A DNA stretch of 64,000 nt from positions 186,001 through 250,000 of the forward strand of contig NZ_CP009832.1 of the NCBI RefSeq assembly GCF_000959525.1, read 5' to 3'. The DNA comes from Burkholderia multivorans ATCC BAA-247. Its GTDB lineage: Bacteria > Pseudomonadota > Gammaproteobacteria > Burkholderiales > Burkholderiaceae. The notes under the pieces are model-generated. The model worked only from the letters and a program-made list of their open reading frames with translations. It did no database searches and was not told the origin of the DNA. The translations under genes and the position numbers were made by a program. Below, piece by piece: positions 9,468 through 20,321 of this stretch (positions are counted from its first letter, which is position 1; every line of letters starts with the position of its first letter).

Positions 9468-9767
9468 GACGGCACAGCGCCGAATCCTGGCCCGCGCGAC
9501 GCGCCTACCGGCTACGCCGGCGGCCACCCCGCGGTACGGCGTTGCTATGATAGCGCAGCGCAAACCCAATAACGACAAGGGTTTCAAAGATTTTCATCGG
9601 TATTTCGCCGAATCGATCGTCGATTGCCCGTTTTTTGACCAGCGCCAACCGGACAGGATACGCAGCCCGCTGTGCGCCTGCGTCGCGCCGTTGGATTTTG
9701 CCAACGGCCGATCGGCACGTGCGCCGCAATCCCTTGCCAGGCTTGGCTGTCACGATTTTTGTTTCGC

Positions 9768-11741
9768 ATGCCCGACCGACTCGTCCCTGCCACGCTCGCG
9801 TTCCGCGACGACGGCACCCTCGTCTCGCCCGCGTACGGCGACATCTATCACAGTGCCGCGGGCGCGATCGCGCAGGCCAACCACGTGTTCGTCGCGGGCA
9901 ACGGGCTGCCCGCGCGCTGGCAGCAGCGCCGCACGTTTACGATCGTCGAGACGGGCTTCGGCACTGGCTGCAACTTCCTCGCCACGTGGGCCGCGTGGCG
10001 CGACGATCCCGCACGCTGCGAGCGTCTCCATTTCGTGTCGGTCGAAAAACATCCGTTCTCGCGCGAAGACCTGCGTCGCGCCGCTGCGCATATCGTTGCG
10101 AACACAACGATCTCGGCGAACGTCGATGAGCTCGCCGATGCATGGCCGCCGCTCGTGCCGGGCCTGCATCGACTCGAATTCGACGCAGGCCGCGTCGTGC
10201 TCACGCTCGTGTTCGGCGATGCGCTCGAGCGGCTGCCGACACTCGTCGCACGCGCCGATGCGTTTTATCTCGACGGCTTTGCGCCGTCGAAGAACGCGGA
10301 TCTCTGGTCGATCGACGTGTTTCGCGCGCTTGCGCGCATGGCCGACGAGCGCGCGACGTTCGCGACGTATTCGAGTTCCGGCGTCGTGAAACGCGCGCTC
10401 GACGAAGCGGGTTTCGCGTATCGCAAGGTCGACGGTTTCGCCGGCAAGCGCGCGATGCTGGTCGGCGAATATGCGCCGCGTTGGCGCATGCGCCGGCACG
10501 AACCGCCGCGCGCATGGCCGAACGCCTCCGCGCGCCGTGCGCTCGTGATCGGCGCCGGCGTCGCCGGCTGTGCGGTGGTCGAGCGGCTCGCCGCGCGCGG
10601 CTGGAACGTGACGCTGATCGAACGGCACGAACGAATCGCGAGCGAAGCGTCCGGCAATCCGGCCGGCGTGTTCCATCCGCTGATGACGCGCGACGACAAC
10701 GTCGCGAGCCGTCTTACGCGCGCCGGTTTTCTCTACGCGGTCGCGCGCTGGCGAGCACTCGAAAAGGGCGGTCACGCGTTTGCGCGCAGCACGCGCGGCA
10801 TGGTTCATCTCGCCGAATCGGCGGACGACTTCGCGCGCATGCGCGATGCATTCGATGCGCTCGGCGCACCGTCCGACTACGCGAAGCTGCTCGACACGGA
10901 CGCCGCGCGCGCCTATCTGGATCTGCCGGTCGCGCATGGCGGGCTGCTGTTTCCGCACGGCGGCGCGGTGTGGCCGGCCGCACTGGCCGACGCGCAATGC
11001 GCGGCCGCCGGTGATCGCGTGCAACGGCTGACGCGCACCGAAGTCGCGCGGCTCGAACGAAACGGCGACGAGTGGCATGCGCTCGACGCGCACGGACGCA
11101 CGCTCGCGCAGGCGCCGGTCGTCGTACTCGCGAATGCCGGCGATGCGGTGCGGCTTGCCGGGCTGCGGCACGTCGCGCTGCAACCCGTGCGCGGGCAGCT
11201 GACGCTGCTGCCGGCAGGCAGCGCATCGCCGCTGCCGTGCCCGGCGATCGGCGACGGCTACGCAGTGCCGCTCGACGACGGCACGCTGCTGATCGGTGCG
11301 ACGTTCGAACCGGACGACGTGGATCCGGCGATACGCGTGGCCGGCCATGCGGAAAACCTCGAGCGCGTGCGGCGCCTGCTGCCGGGACTGATCGACGACG
11401 TGCCCGCGCTCGACACGCTGCGCGGCCGCGTCGCGTTCCGCTGGGTCGCCGGCGACCGGCTGCCGCTGATCGGCCCGCTCGCCGACGAAGCGCAGGCGGT
11501 CGCCAACGCCCGCGCGCTGAGCGGTGCCAAAGCCCGCGACCTGCCACGCATGCCGGGGCTCTACGGCGCATTCGGCTACGGCTCGCGCGGTCTCGTCTGG
11601 GCCGCGCTCGGCGCCGAGCTCATCGCCTCGCAGCTCGACGGCGAGCCCTGGCCGATCGAGCGCGAACTCGCAGAAGCGGTCGATCCCGCCCGTTTCCTGA
11701 TCCGCGCATTGCGCGCACGCCAGGTGAGCGCCGCCGACTGA
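9768..11741 (+). CDS. mnmC: Bifunctional tRNA 5-methylaminomethyl-2-thiouridine enzyme MnmC
   Basis: Catalyses the last two steps of mnm5s2U34 formation in tRNA. The C-terminal FAD oxidase removes the carboxymethyl group from the cmnm5 intermediate made by MnmE/MnmG, and the N-terminal SAM methyltransferase methylates the product. Start at 9768 (MPDRLVPATLAFRDDG) fits the family and gives 657 residues; the open frame upstream is not conserved. Visible: SAM motif ETGFGTGCNFL (61-71), DAFYLDGFAPSKN-type catalytic loop (Asp at YLDGF), then the FAD-binding VIGAGVAGCAVVERLA near 260 and the C-terminal GLYGAFGYGSRGL. Both domains look intact. mnmG of the same pathway is about 27 kb away. Confidence 0.96.
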   Translation: MPDRLVPATLAFRDDGTLVSPAYGDIYHSAAGAIAQANHVFVAGNGLPARWQQRRTFTIVETGFGTGCNFLATWAAWRDDPARCERLHFVSVEKHPFSREDLRRAAAHIVANTTISANVDELADAWPPLVPGLHRLEFDAGRVVLTLVFGDALERLPTLVARADAFYLDGFAPSKNADLWSIDVFRALARMADERATFATYSSSGVVKRALDEAGFAYRKVDGFAGKRAMLVGEYAPRWRMRRHEPPRAWPNASARRALVIGAGVAGCAVVERLAARGWNVTLIERHERIASEASGNPAGVFHPLMTRDDNVASRLTRAGFLYAVARWRALEKGGHAFARSTRGMVHLAESADDFARMRDAFDALGAPSDYAKLLDTDAARAYLDLPVAHGGLLFPHGGAVWPAALADAQCAAAGDRVQRLTRTEVARLERNGDEWHALDAHGRTLAQAPVVVLANAGDAVRLAGLRHVALQPVRGQLTLLPAGSASPLPCPAIGDGYAVPLDDGTLLIGATFEPDDVDPAIRVAGHAENLERVRRLLPGLIDDVPALDTLRGRVAFRWVAGDRLPLIGPLADEAQAVANARALSGAKARDLPRMPGLYGAFGYGSRGLVWAALGAELIASQLDGEPWPIERELAEAVDPARFLIRALRARQVSAAD

Positions 11742-11787
11742 TCCGGCGCACCGTTTCCTCACAGTTTCCCGATTTTCCCGCGCAAAG

Positions 11788-11811
11788 TTATCCACGCGAT
11801 GCTGTGGATAA
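11788..11811. other. Inverted pair of DnaA boxes
   Basis: TTATCCACG at 11788-11796 (one mismatch to the R-type box) faces TGTGGATAA at 11803-11811 (perfect) with six bases between them, a closely spaced convergent pair. Confidence 0.75.
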
Positions 11812-11983
11812 CCGCGCGAAATCCATGCTCGGTTCGTGTGCAATCACAGTGGACGTAAACGGGGTAACTCGGCAGGTCGCGCACTGGGTCCAAAAGTTGC
11901 TCATCTCAAACTACTGTGCACGAACACGCTGTGCAACCGGTTATGTTTTCAACAAGCCGTTGATCCGGCAGCGTAAACGGAGG

Positions 11984-12054
11984 TTATCCACAGAACTGCG
12001 AGCACCTTGTTAACTTCTACTACGTATATATACAGATAAACCTTTTAAACCAAA
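11984..12054. other. DnaA box next to an AT-rich patch
   Basis: A perfect TTATCCACA (11984-11992) is followed within 14 bases by about 50 bases that are strongly AT-rich for this genome (12006-12054). In known bacterial origins such a patch beside DnaA boxes is where the duplex opens. Confidence 0.6.
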
Positions 12055-12415
12055 GACCTGTGCTCCGCACAGCGTTTCGGGTTCGATCGAATGGGTTCCA
12101 GAGTGAAAAAGCTGTGGCACAATCGGTTTCCTTCGCGTTCGTCCGGCCAGGCGCCGGACATGCTTCAACGGAACGGTCCGCACAGTTTCGAATCTGAGTC
12201 TTCGAGGCAGCGCAGTCCGTTCACACATCAGGCCGACAATCCAGATCGGCAGACCTGAGCGACATATCCGCCGAATGGCGGTACAGGCGGACCCCATGTC
12301 CCGCCGTCGTGAACCACAACAATCACATTCGGGGCGATACCCAGCCGGCGCGCACTCATTCCTGACGCTTGACCCCGCGTCGCTGGCGGTTGCTTCCAAA
12401 GGAGAAGTCACCACG

Positions 12416-14762
<2,347 letters not shown>

Positions 14763-15272
14763 AAAAATGTTTTGCAGTTTGCGGACTCGACTGCGTCGCG
14801 ATTCGCTGAATGCGAACCGGCGCGCGTCGAGCCGGCAACTGTTGCCGGTTCTGCCGCCATGCTGTGGATAACCGGATATTCCGCTGCAAAGTCAAAGGTC
14901 TGTGGAATGGATAACCCGGTGGATCGCCGTACCTCGCGCGATCGCCGGCGCGCGCCGCTCGATGGCCGCGCGACACGTGCCACCGGCACGCCGCATTGGC
15001 CGCACAATGAAAAAACGCAGTTATCCCGTGATTTTCCACAGTGCGAAGGGGATAACTTAGCTGTGCGATTTTCCGCTCTCGCTTAGAATGTCGGCTTTGC
15101 GGACACCGGAAGCACCGCGCGTCTTACCGGTCGCCGCGGACGCGACCGCCGCGTGTGCCTCGCGACGGCCGTGCCGGACGGATTCGACGATCCGGTCCGC
15201 CCCTGAGACAGAGATTCGATCTCCACACTACGGCCGCTCGGCAAGTCCGGGCGGCGGCAAAGCGAAAAGACT
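14763..15272. other. Gene-free region with a second DnaA-box cluster
   Basis: 510 bases without a convincing gene. It contains a perfect DnaA box TGTGGATAA (14863-14871), a one-mismatch box TTTTCCACA (15032-15040), and looser GGATAA/TTATCC elements at about 14900, 15021 and 15049. It lies one two-gene operon to the right of the oriC candidate. Its right end must hold the promoter for the MarR gene; CGCTTAGAATG near 15083 could be a -10. Confidence 0.55.
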
Positions 15273-15911
15273 ATGAGCGAAGGCGTTTACGGGAATCAGG
15301 CTGCGGGACGTGTGACCCACAGCCTGCTGCGGTTGAGTACGGCCATGCGGAGCGAGGCATGGGATTGGGCGGAAGGCGCCGGCCTCACGCCGACGCAGGG
15401 CGAAATCCTCGTGCTGCTGTTGCAACGCAAGGGCCCGATGCGGCTCGGCGAAATCGCGCGCGAGACGCAGCTCACCGCGGCTACCACGAGCGATGCGGTC
15501 AGCACGCTCGAGATGAAGGGGCTCGTCGAGAAGCGCCGCGCGCTCGACGACGGCCGCGCGCTTGCCGTGCGCCTGTCGGCACGCGGCCGCACGGCCGCGA
15601 AGAAGGCGCTGCAATGGCCGGAATTCCTGACGAAGGCGGTCGGCAAGCTCGGTGCGGACGAGCAGGGCGCGTTGTACCGCGCGCTGCTGAAGACGCTGCG
15701 CGAGCTGCAGGTCGCCGGCGCGACGCCGCCGCAGCGCATGTGCCTCACGTGCGTGCATTTCCAGCCGTCGAAGCCGTCGAAGAAGGCCGTGCATCACTGC
15801 GCATCGTTCGGTACGCCGCTCGCGGACGGCGATCTGCGTCTCGACTGTTCGATGCACGAAGAAGCCGACGTGGCCACGCAGAAAAAGACCTGGAAGATTT
15901 TCGCAGGCTGA
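15273..15911 (+). CDS. MarR-family regulator with a cysteine-bearing C-terminal tail
   Basis: Winged-helix transcriptional regulator. The core (about 12-145) has the MarR pattern: GLTPTQGEILVLLLQRKGPMRLGEIARETQ for helices 3-4, TAATTSDAVSTLEMKGLVEKRR for the recognition helix and wing. After the dimerisation helices a 55-residue extension contains four cysteines (157, 160, 176 and 192) as C-L-T-C, H-H-C and D-C, plus His174/175. That spacing could bind zinc or an iron-sulfur cluster, or act as a redox switch; plain MarR proteins of about 145 residues lack it. Divergence from other genes gives no target. It is followed 28 bases on by a glutamine amidotransferase, perhaps its operon partner. 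Confidence 0.85.
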   Translation: MSEGVYGNQAAGRVTHSLLRLSTAMRSEAWDWAEGAGLTPTQGEILVLLLQRKGPMRLGEIARETQLTAATTSDAVSTLEMKGLVEKRRALDDGRALAVRLSARGRTAAKKALQWPEFLTKAVGKLGADEQGALYRALLKTLRELQVAGATPPQRMCLTCVHFQPSKPSKKAVHHCASFGTPLADGDLRLDCSMHEEADVATQKKTWKIFAG

Positions 15912-15939
15912 CGTCCGTCGATCGACCGGGAGGCCGATG

Positions 15940-16650
15940 ATGAACGCTGAAGTCGTGGCGATCCGCCACGTGCATTTCGAGGATCTCGGCAGTTTCGAGC
16001 AGGTGCTCGGCGAGCGCGGCCGGCGTGTGCGCTACGTCGACGTCGGCTCGTCCCGCGTCGAGGTGCTCGATGCGCTCGAACCGTCGCTGCTCGTCGTGCT
16101 CGGCGGCCCGCTCAGCGTCTACGACGACGCGCAGTATCCGACGATCGCGCCGCTCGCGGCGCTCGTGAAGCAGCGGATCGATGCCACGCTGCCGATTCTC
16201 GGCATCTGCCTCGGTGCACAGTTCATCGCCCGCGCGCTCGGCGCGCGCGTCTATCCGGCCGCGCAGGTCGAACTCGGCTGGTCGCCGCTGACGCTGACCG
16301 ACGCCGGCCGCGCATCGCCGCTGCGTCATCTCGACGGCGCGACGACGTCGATGCTCCACTGGCACGGCGATACGTTCGATCTGCCGGGCGGTGCGATTCA
16401 TCTCGCCTCGACGCCGGCCTGCCGGCATCAGGCGTTCTCGTGGGGCCAGCATGTGCTCGCGCTGCAATGCCATCCGGAGATCCGTGCGGATCGCTTCGAA
16501 CCCTGGCTGATCGCGAACGCGGGCGAGATCGCATCGACGCCCGGTATCGACGCGCGACAGCTGCGCGACGATACCGCGCAGCACGGGCCGACGCTCGAAA
16601 TCGCGGCGCGCACGATGTTCGGCGAATGGCTCGACAGCGTCGGGCTCTGA
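15940..16650 (+). CDS. Class I glutamine amidotransferase (GuaA-like GATase domain)
   Basis: Stand-alone class I glutamine amidotransferase domain, expected to release ammonia from glutamine or to act as a gamma-glutamyl hydrolase. The 236-residue protein has the nucleophile Cys90 in PILGICLGAQFIA and the His178/Glu180 pair in LALQCHPEIRADRF, so the catalytic triad is complete. The oxyanion motif LVVLGGPLSVYDD is also present. An ATG at 15937 precedes the chosen one; the GGGAGG ribosome site at about 15929 suits 15940 better. No synthetase domain is attached or adjacent, so the acceptor substrate is unknown. It follows the MarR gene closely. Confidence 0.88.
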   Translation: MNAEVVAIRHVHFEDLGSFEQVLGERGRRVRYVDVGSSRVEVLDALEPSLLVVLGGPLSVYDDAQYPTIAPLAALVKQRIDATLPILGICLGAQFIARALGARVYPAAQVELGWSPLTLTDAGRASPLRHLDGATTSMLHWHGDTFDLPGGAIHLASTPACRHQAFSWGQHVLALQCHPEIRADRFEPWLIANAGEIASTPGIDARQLRDDTAQHGPTLEIAARTMFGEWLDSVGL

Positions 16651-16826
16651 GCGGCACGGTGCCGCTCGCGCCGCTGCAGCGATCGCATGCTGACCGTCGG
16701 GCCCGCAAGCGGCGCGCCGGTCGTCCCCTGTTCCTGACCAATCGCTTACTGCCGTTGCCGCCGTCTGCAGGCTTCGGTCGTGCGTGCTACGCTCGTGCGC
16801 TCTTCCATTTCTCGAGAGCGGCCACC

Positions 16827-17939
16827 ATGACTGCGCTGTTTTCACCGTTCACGCTGCGCGGCGTGACCCTACCGAACCGGATCGTGATTTCGCCGATGTG
16901 CCAGTATTCCGCGGAGCGCGGCGAAGCGACCGACTGGCACATGATTCACCTCGGCCATCTCGCGCTGTCCGGCGCGGCGCTGCTTTGCATCGAGGCGACC
17001 GCGGTCGAACCCGACGGCCGCATCACGCACGGCGACCTCGGCCTCTGGGACGACGCGACCGAAGCGGCGCTGAAGCCCGTCCTCGCCGCGATCCGCCGCT
17101 ACTCGCCGATTCGCGTCGCGATGCAGCTGTCGCATGCGGGACGCAAGGCGTCGAGCGAGGTGCCGTGGAAAGGCGGGCAACTGGTGCCCGTCGCCGATGG
17201 CGGCTGGCTGCCGCACGCGCCGTCGGCCGTTCCGCACAAGGACGGCGAGACGCCGCCGCTCGCGCTCGACGCGGCCGGGCTGAACCGCGTCCGCGAGGCA
17301 TTCGCTGCGTCCGCGAAACGTGCGGCGCGGCTCGGCATCGACGCGATCGAGGTGCATGCGGCGCACGGCTATCTGCTGCATCAGTTCCTGTCGCCGCTCG
17401 CGAACCGGCGCACCGACGAATACGGCGGCTCGCGCGAAAACCGGATGCGCTTCCCGCTCGAGATCTTCGACATCGTGCGTGCCGCGTTTCCGGAGGATCG
17501 GCCGGTCGGCGTGCGCGTGTCCGCCACCGACTGGGTCGAAGGCGGCTGGGAGCTCGAGGACACGATCGCGTTCGCGCACGAACTGAAGCGCCGCGGCTGC
17601 GACTGGATCGACGTGTCGTCGGGCGGCGTATCGCCGTTGCAGAAGATTCCGCTGTCGCCCGGCTATCAGGTGCCGTTCGCGCAGGCCGTGAAGCGCGCGG
17701 TCGACATGCCGACGATCGCGGTCGGCCTCATCAACGAGCCCGCGCATGCGAACCGGTTGATCGAAGCGGGCGATGCGGACTTCGTCGCGATGGCGCGTGC
17801 GATGCTGTACGACCCGCGCTGGCCGTGGCACGCGGCTGCCGAACTCGGCGCGCAGGTGTCGGCGCCGCCGCAGTACTGGCGCTCGCAGCCGCGCGAATAC
17901 AAGGCGCTGTTCGGCGACATCGCATTCGGCCAGCGCTGA
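16827..17939 (+). CDS. Old Yellow Enzyme family NADH:flavin oxidoreductase (YqjM/NamA type)
   Basis: FMN-dependent ene-reductase, cytosolic, reducing activated C=C bonds with NAD(P)H. The start at 16827 (MTALFSPFTLRGVTLPNRIV) gives 370 residues and matches the YqjM class; the frame is open further upstream only because it overlaps the amidotransferase shadow. Visible: the YqjM-class cysteine in VISPMCQYSAERG (Cys25), the FMN-binding HLGHLALSGAALLCIEATAV, the substrate-binding His pair in AAHGYLLHQFLSP, the RENRMRF segment and the barrel end FVAMARAMLYDPRWPWHAA. Catalytic residues look intact. It stands alone with about 180 bases upstream. Physiological substrate unknown. Confidence 0.92.
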   Translation: MTALFSPFTLRGVTLPNRIVISPMCQYSAERGEATDWHMIHLGHLALSGAALLCIEATAVEPDGRITHGDLGLWDDATEAALKPVLAAIRRYSPIRVAMQLSHAGRKASSEVPWKGGQLVPVADGGWLPHAPSAVPHKDGETPPLALDAAGLNRVREAFAASAKRAARLGIDAIEVHAAHGYLLHQFLSPLANRRTDEYGGSRENRMRFPLEIFDIVRAAFPEDRPVGVRVSATDWVEGGWELEDTIAFAHELKRRGCDWIDVSSGGVSPLQKIPLSPGYQVPFAQAVKRAVDMPTIAVGLINEPAHANRLIEAGDADFVAMARAMLYDPRWPWHAAAELGAQVSAPPQYWRSQPREYKALFGDIAFGQR

Positions 17940-18144
17940 GCGACACGCGGCATCGCAAGCGATGTTGAACGAAGCAATCGCGAACGTGTAGGATGCGGGT
18001 GATTCGCCGCATGCCCCGACGCGGCACCGACCGGTGCCGCGTTTTCGTTTCCGGCCCGACCGATGCCGGCGGCCGTGCAGCGGCGACGTCGGGCCGCGAT
18101 CGCGGCTGTCTTCCATTCAAGTCGTCTTCACGAGGATTCGTTCG

Positions 18145-18678
18145 ATGAGTTCACGCAGGATCGCGGTGCGCCGCTCGGGAGTACACGGCAAGGGCGTATT
18201 CGCCGTGGCGCCGATCAAGGCCGGCGAGCGCGTAGTGGAATACAAGGGCGAGCGAATTTCGTGGAAGGAAGCGCTGCGCCGCCATCCGCACGATCCGAAC
18301 GAACCGAACCACACGTTCTATTTCGCGCTCGAAGAGGGCGGCGTGATCGACGGCAAGGTCAACGGCAACAGCGCGCGCTGGATCAACCATTCGTGCGCGC
18401 CGAACTGCGAAGCGGAAGAAGTCGGCGGGCGCGTGTATATCCACGCGCTGCGCGACATCGAGCCGGAAGAAGAGCTGTTCTACGACTACGGTCTCGTGAT
18501 CGACGCGAAGCTGACGAAAAAGCTGAAGCGCGAATATGCATGCCACTGCGGCACCGATGCGTGCCGCGGCACGCTGCTCGCCACGTCGGACGAGAGCGGC
18601 AAGAAGAAAAAGAAGAAGGACGGCAAGTCCGACGCGTCCGCGAAGGACAAGTCGAAGGACAAGAAAAAGAAGAAGTAG
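18145..18678 (+). CDS. SET-domain protein with post-SET cysteines and lysine-rich tail
   Basis: SET domain, the fold of protein lysine methyltransferases. The start at 18145 (MSSRRIAVRRSGVHGKGVFA) begins directly with the SET fold; 177 residues. Visible: the GVHGKGVFA glycine motif, WINHSCAPNCEAEE (81-92) forming the SAM pseudoknot, ELFYDYG (Tyr113/Tyr115, catalytic tyrosine) and a post-SET-like C-H-C-G-T-D-A-C-R-G (Cys133, 135, 140), which with Cys88 could bind zinc. After residue 150 comes a very lysine-rich tail (K runs and KDKSKDKKKKK), resembling the tails of histone-like proteins. All active-site elements are present, so activity is likely; the target protein is unknown. Confidence 0.88.
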   Translation: MSSRRIAVRRSGVHGKGVFAVAPIKAGERVVEYKGERISWKEALRRHPHDPNEPNHTFYFALEEGGVIDGKVNGNSARWINHSCAPNCEAEEVGGRVYIHALRDIEPEEELFYDYGLVIDAKLTKKLKREYACHCGTDACRGTLLATSDESGKKKKKKDGKSDASAKDKSKDKKKKK

Positions 18679-18721
18679 GCAAGTGCGCGGCGCCTGCATG
18701 CGCCGCGCCTGCATCGGTCGC

Positions 18722-20203
18722 TCAGTGCGTCGGTGCGGCGGCCGGCGTCGCGCTGACCGGCTTCGCCGCGCGTGCCGCGAGCGGCACCTTCACGACGAAG
18801 CGCGAACCGCCTTCCGGTGCATCCTCGTAGGACACCGTGCCGCCGTGCATCGCCACGATGTCGTGGACGATCGCGAGACCGAGCCCCGCTCCCGTTTCGA
18901 CGCCGTTGCCGTTGTGCGCATCGCCGCGGAAGAAGCGCTTGAACAGGTCGGCCTGCTGGTTCGCCGGCACGCCGGGGCCGTTGTCCTCGACGACGATTTC
19001 CGCGGCCGGCTGGCCGTCGTCGAGCGTGCCGCGCGCGACGTTCACCGTGATCCGCGCGCCGCTCGGCCGGGCGAGCGGTACATATTTCAGCGCGTTGTCG
19101 AGCAGGTTCGCGATCACTTCACGCAGCAGCACCGGATTGCCGCGCACCGGCAGCGTCTCGTCCTCGCCGGGATCGTCGCTGCGCTGGAAGCCGAGATCGA
19201 CATGCGCGGCGAGCGCGCGCGGCACCCATTCGGCACCGGTCTCGAATGCCATCGCCGCGAGGTCGACATCGACGAAGCGTGCGGCCTGTTCGCCGGGCTC
19301 CGCGCGCGCGAGCGACAGCAGCTGATTCGAGAGCCGCACCGCGCGGTCGGCCGCCGCGCGCAGCTCGCGCAACGCGGCATACGTCTGCTGCGTATCGCGC
19401 GCGACCGCGGCCTGCTCCGCGTGCAGTTTCACGGCCGTGAGCGGTGTGCGTAGCTGGTGTGCGGCGTCGGCGATGAACTTGCGCTGCGCGTCGAGGGCGG
19501 TCTTCAGGCGGCCGAGCAGCGCGTTCATCGCGCTCGTCAGCGGCCGGATTTCGAGCGGCACGTCGGTTTCGTCGACCGGCTCGAGCGACGTATGCGTCTG
19601 CCGGTTCAGCGAATCGGCGAGATGCGTGAGCGGGCCGAGCTGCTGGTTGACGACGCGCCACACGATCCCCCAGCCCGCGAGCAGCAGCAGCAGCAGCGGC
19701 ATCATGATCGCGACGAGGAATTCCGCCGCGATGCGGTAGCGGTGCCGCACCGGCTGCGCGACTTCGACGACCATCGGCTTGCCGCCTTCGACGTTGTCGA
19801 CGCGCACCTGCGCCACGCGTACCGCGCGGTTGTCGTATTCCGCTTCGAACACGTATGCATGATGCATGCGCCGCACGTTGATGCCCTGCAGCGGCAGCTT
19901 CGGATCGCCGGCGAGTTCCTGCTCGCCGTCGCTGATCCGGTAGATCAGCGCTTCGGCCGGATCGGAGAACATCGCCTGCGCGAGCGGCGGCACCGTAAAC
20001 GGCGCGTCGGGGCCGGCGATCTGGATCTGTTTCGAGATGGCGGTCGCGAGATCGGCGAGCGAGCGGTCGATCACGTGCTGCGTGTATTGCCACGCGAGCC
20101 AGTACGCAATCAGGCCGCTCATCAGCGCGAGCATCGACAGCGGCGCGGCGAGGCGCCGCAGCAGCGAGCGGCGCAGGCTGGTCACAGCCGGATCAGAAGA
20201 CAT
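18722..20203 (-). CDS. Two-component sensor histidine kinase (TctE/QseC type)
   Basis: Inner-membrane sensor kinase, 493 residues from the ATG at 20203 (a TTG four codons upstream is possible). Two membrane helices (about 20-40 and 155-180) flank a periplasmic 2CSK-type sensor region. Then come a HAMP segment, the dimerisation domain with the phosphorylated histidine in FIADAAHQLRTPLTAVKLH, and the ATPase domain with N box (EVIANLLDNALKY), G1 (VEDNGPGVP), F box (LFKRFFRG) and G2 (GAGLGLAIV). All are intact. It follows its response regulator by 118 bases. In TctE-like systems the signal is often a tricarboxylate, but no transporter gene adjoins, so the signal is unknown. Confidence 0.93.
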   Translation of the reverse strand: MSSDPAVTSLRRSLLRRLAAPLSMLALMSGLIAYWLAWQYTQHVIDRSLADLATAISKQIQIAGPDAPFTVPPLAQAMFSDPAEALIYRISDGEQELAGDPKLPLQGINVRRMHHAYVFEAEYDNRAVRVAQVRVDNVEGGKPMVVEVAQPVRHRYRIAAEFLVAIMMPLLLLLLAGWGIVWRVVNQQLGPLTHLADSLNRQTHTSLEPVDETDVPLEIRPLTSAMNALLGRLKTALDAQRKFIADAAHQLRTPLTAVKLHAEQAAVARDTQQTYAALRELRAAADRAVRLSNQLLSLARAEPGEQAARFVDVDLAAMAFETGAEWVPRALAAHVDLGFQRSDDPGEDETLPVRGNPVLLREVIANLLDNALKYVPLARPSGARITVNVARGTLDDGQPAAEIVVEDNGPGVPANQQADLFKRFFRGDAHNGNGVETGAGLGLAIVHDIVAMHGGTVSYEDAPEGGSRFVVKVPLAARAAKPVSATPAAAPTH

Positions 20204-20321
20204 GTCGACGGGCAAATGAATGAGCGCCGCTCACGCGGAGCGGCGCGGTCGTGCGCCGGACGGCGACGCCGCGCGGCGAGCCGGCCGCCGACGCACGACG
20301 CGCCGGCGACGGCGGTGCCGC

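Larger units (their letters stand above)
11742..12415. other. oriC: Candidate chromosomal replication origin (oriC), gene-free
   Basis: 674 bases without a gene. It holds two perfect DnaA boxes, TGTGGATAA (11803-11811) and TTATCCACA (11984-11992), a one-mismatch box TTATCCACG (11788-11796), and an AT-rich patch at 12006-12054 (with TACGTATATATACAGATAAA) just beside the third box, the expected layout of a DNA unwinding element. Gene direction changes around this point: mostly minus strand to the left, mostly plus to the right. Further plus-strand sequence (12100-12415) probably contains the promoter and ribosome site of the antiporter. That it is oriC is inference; dnaA itself is not in the window. 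Confidence 0.55.
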
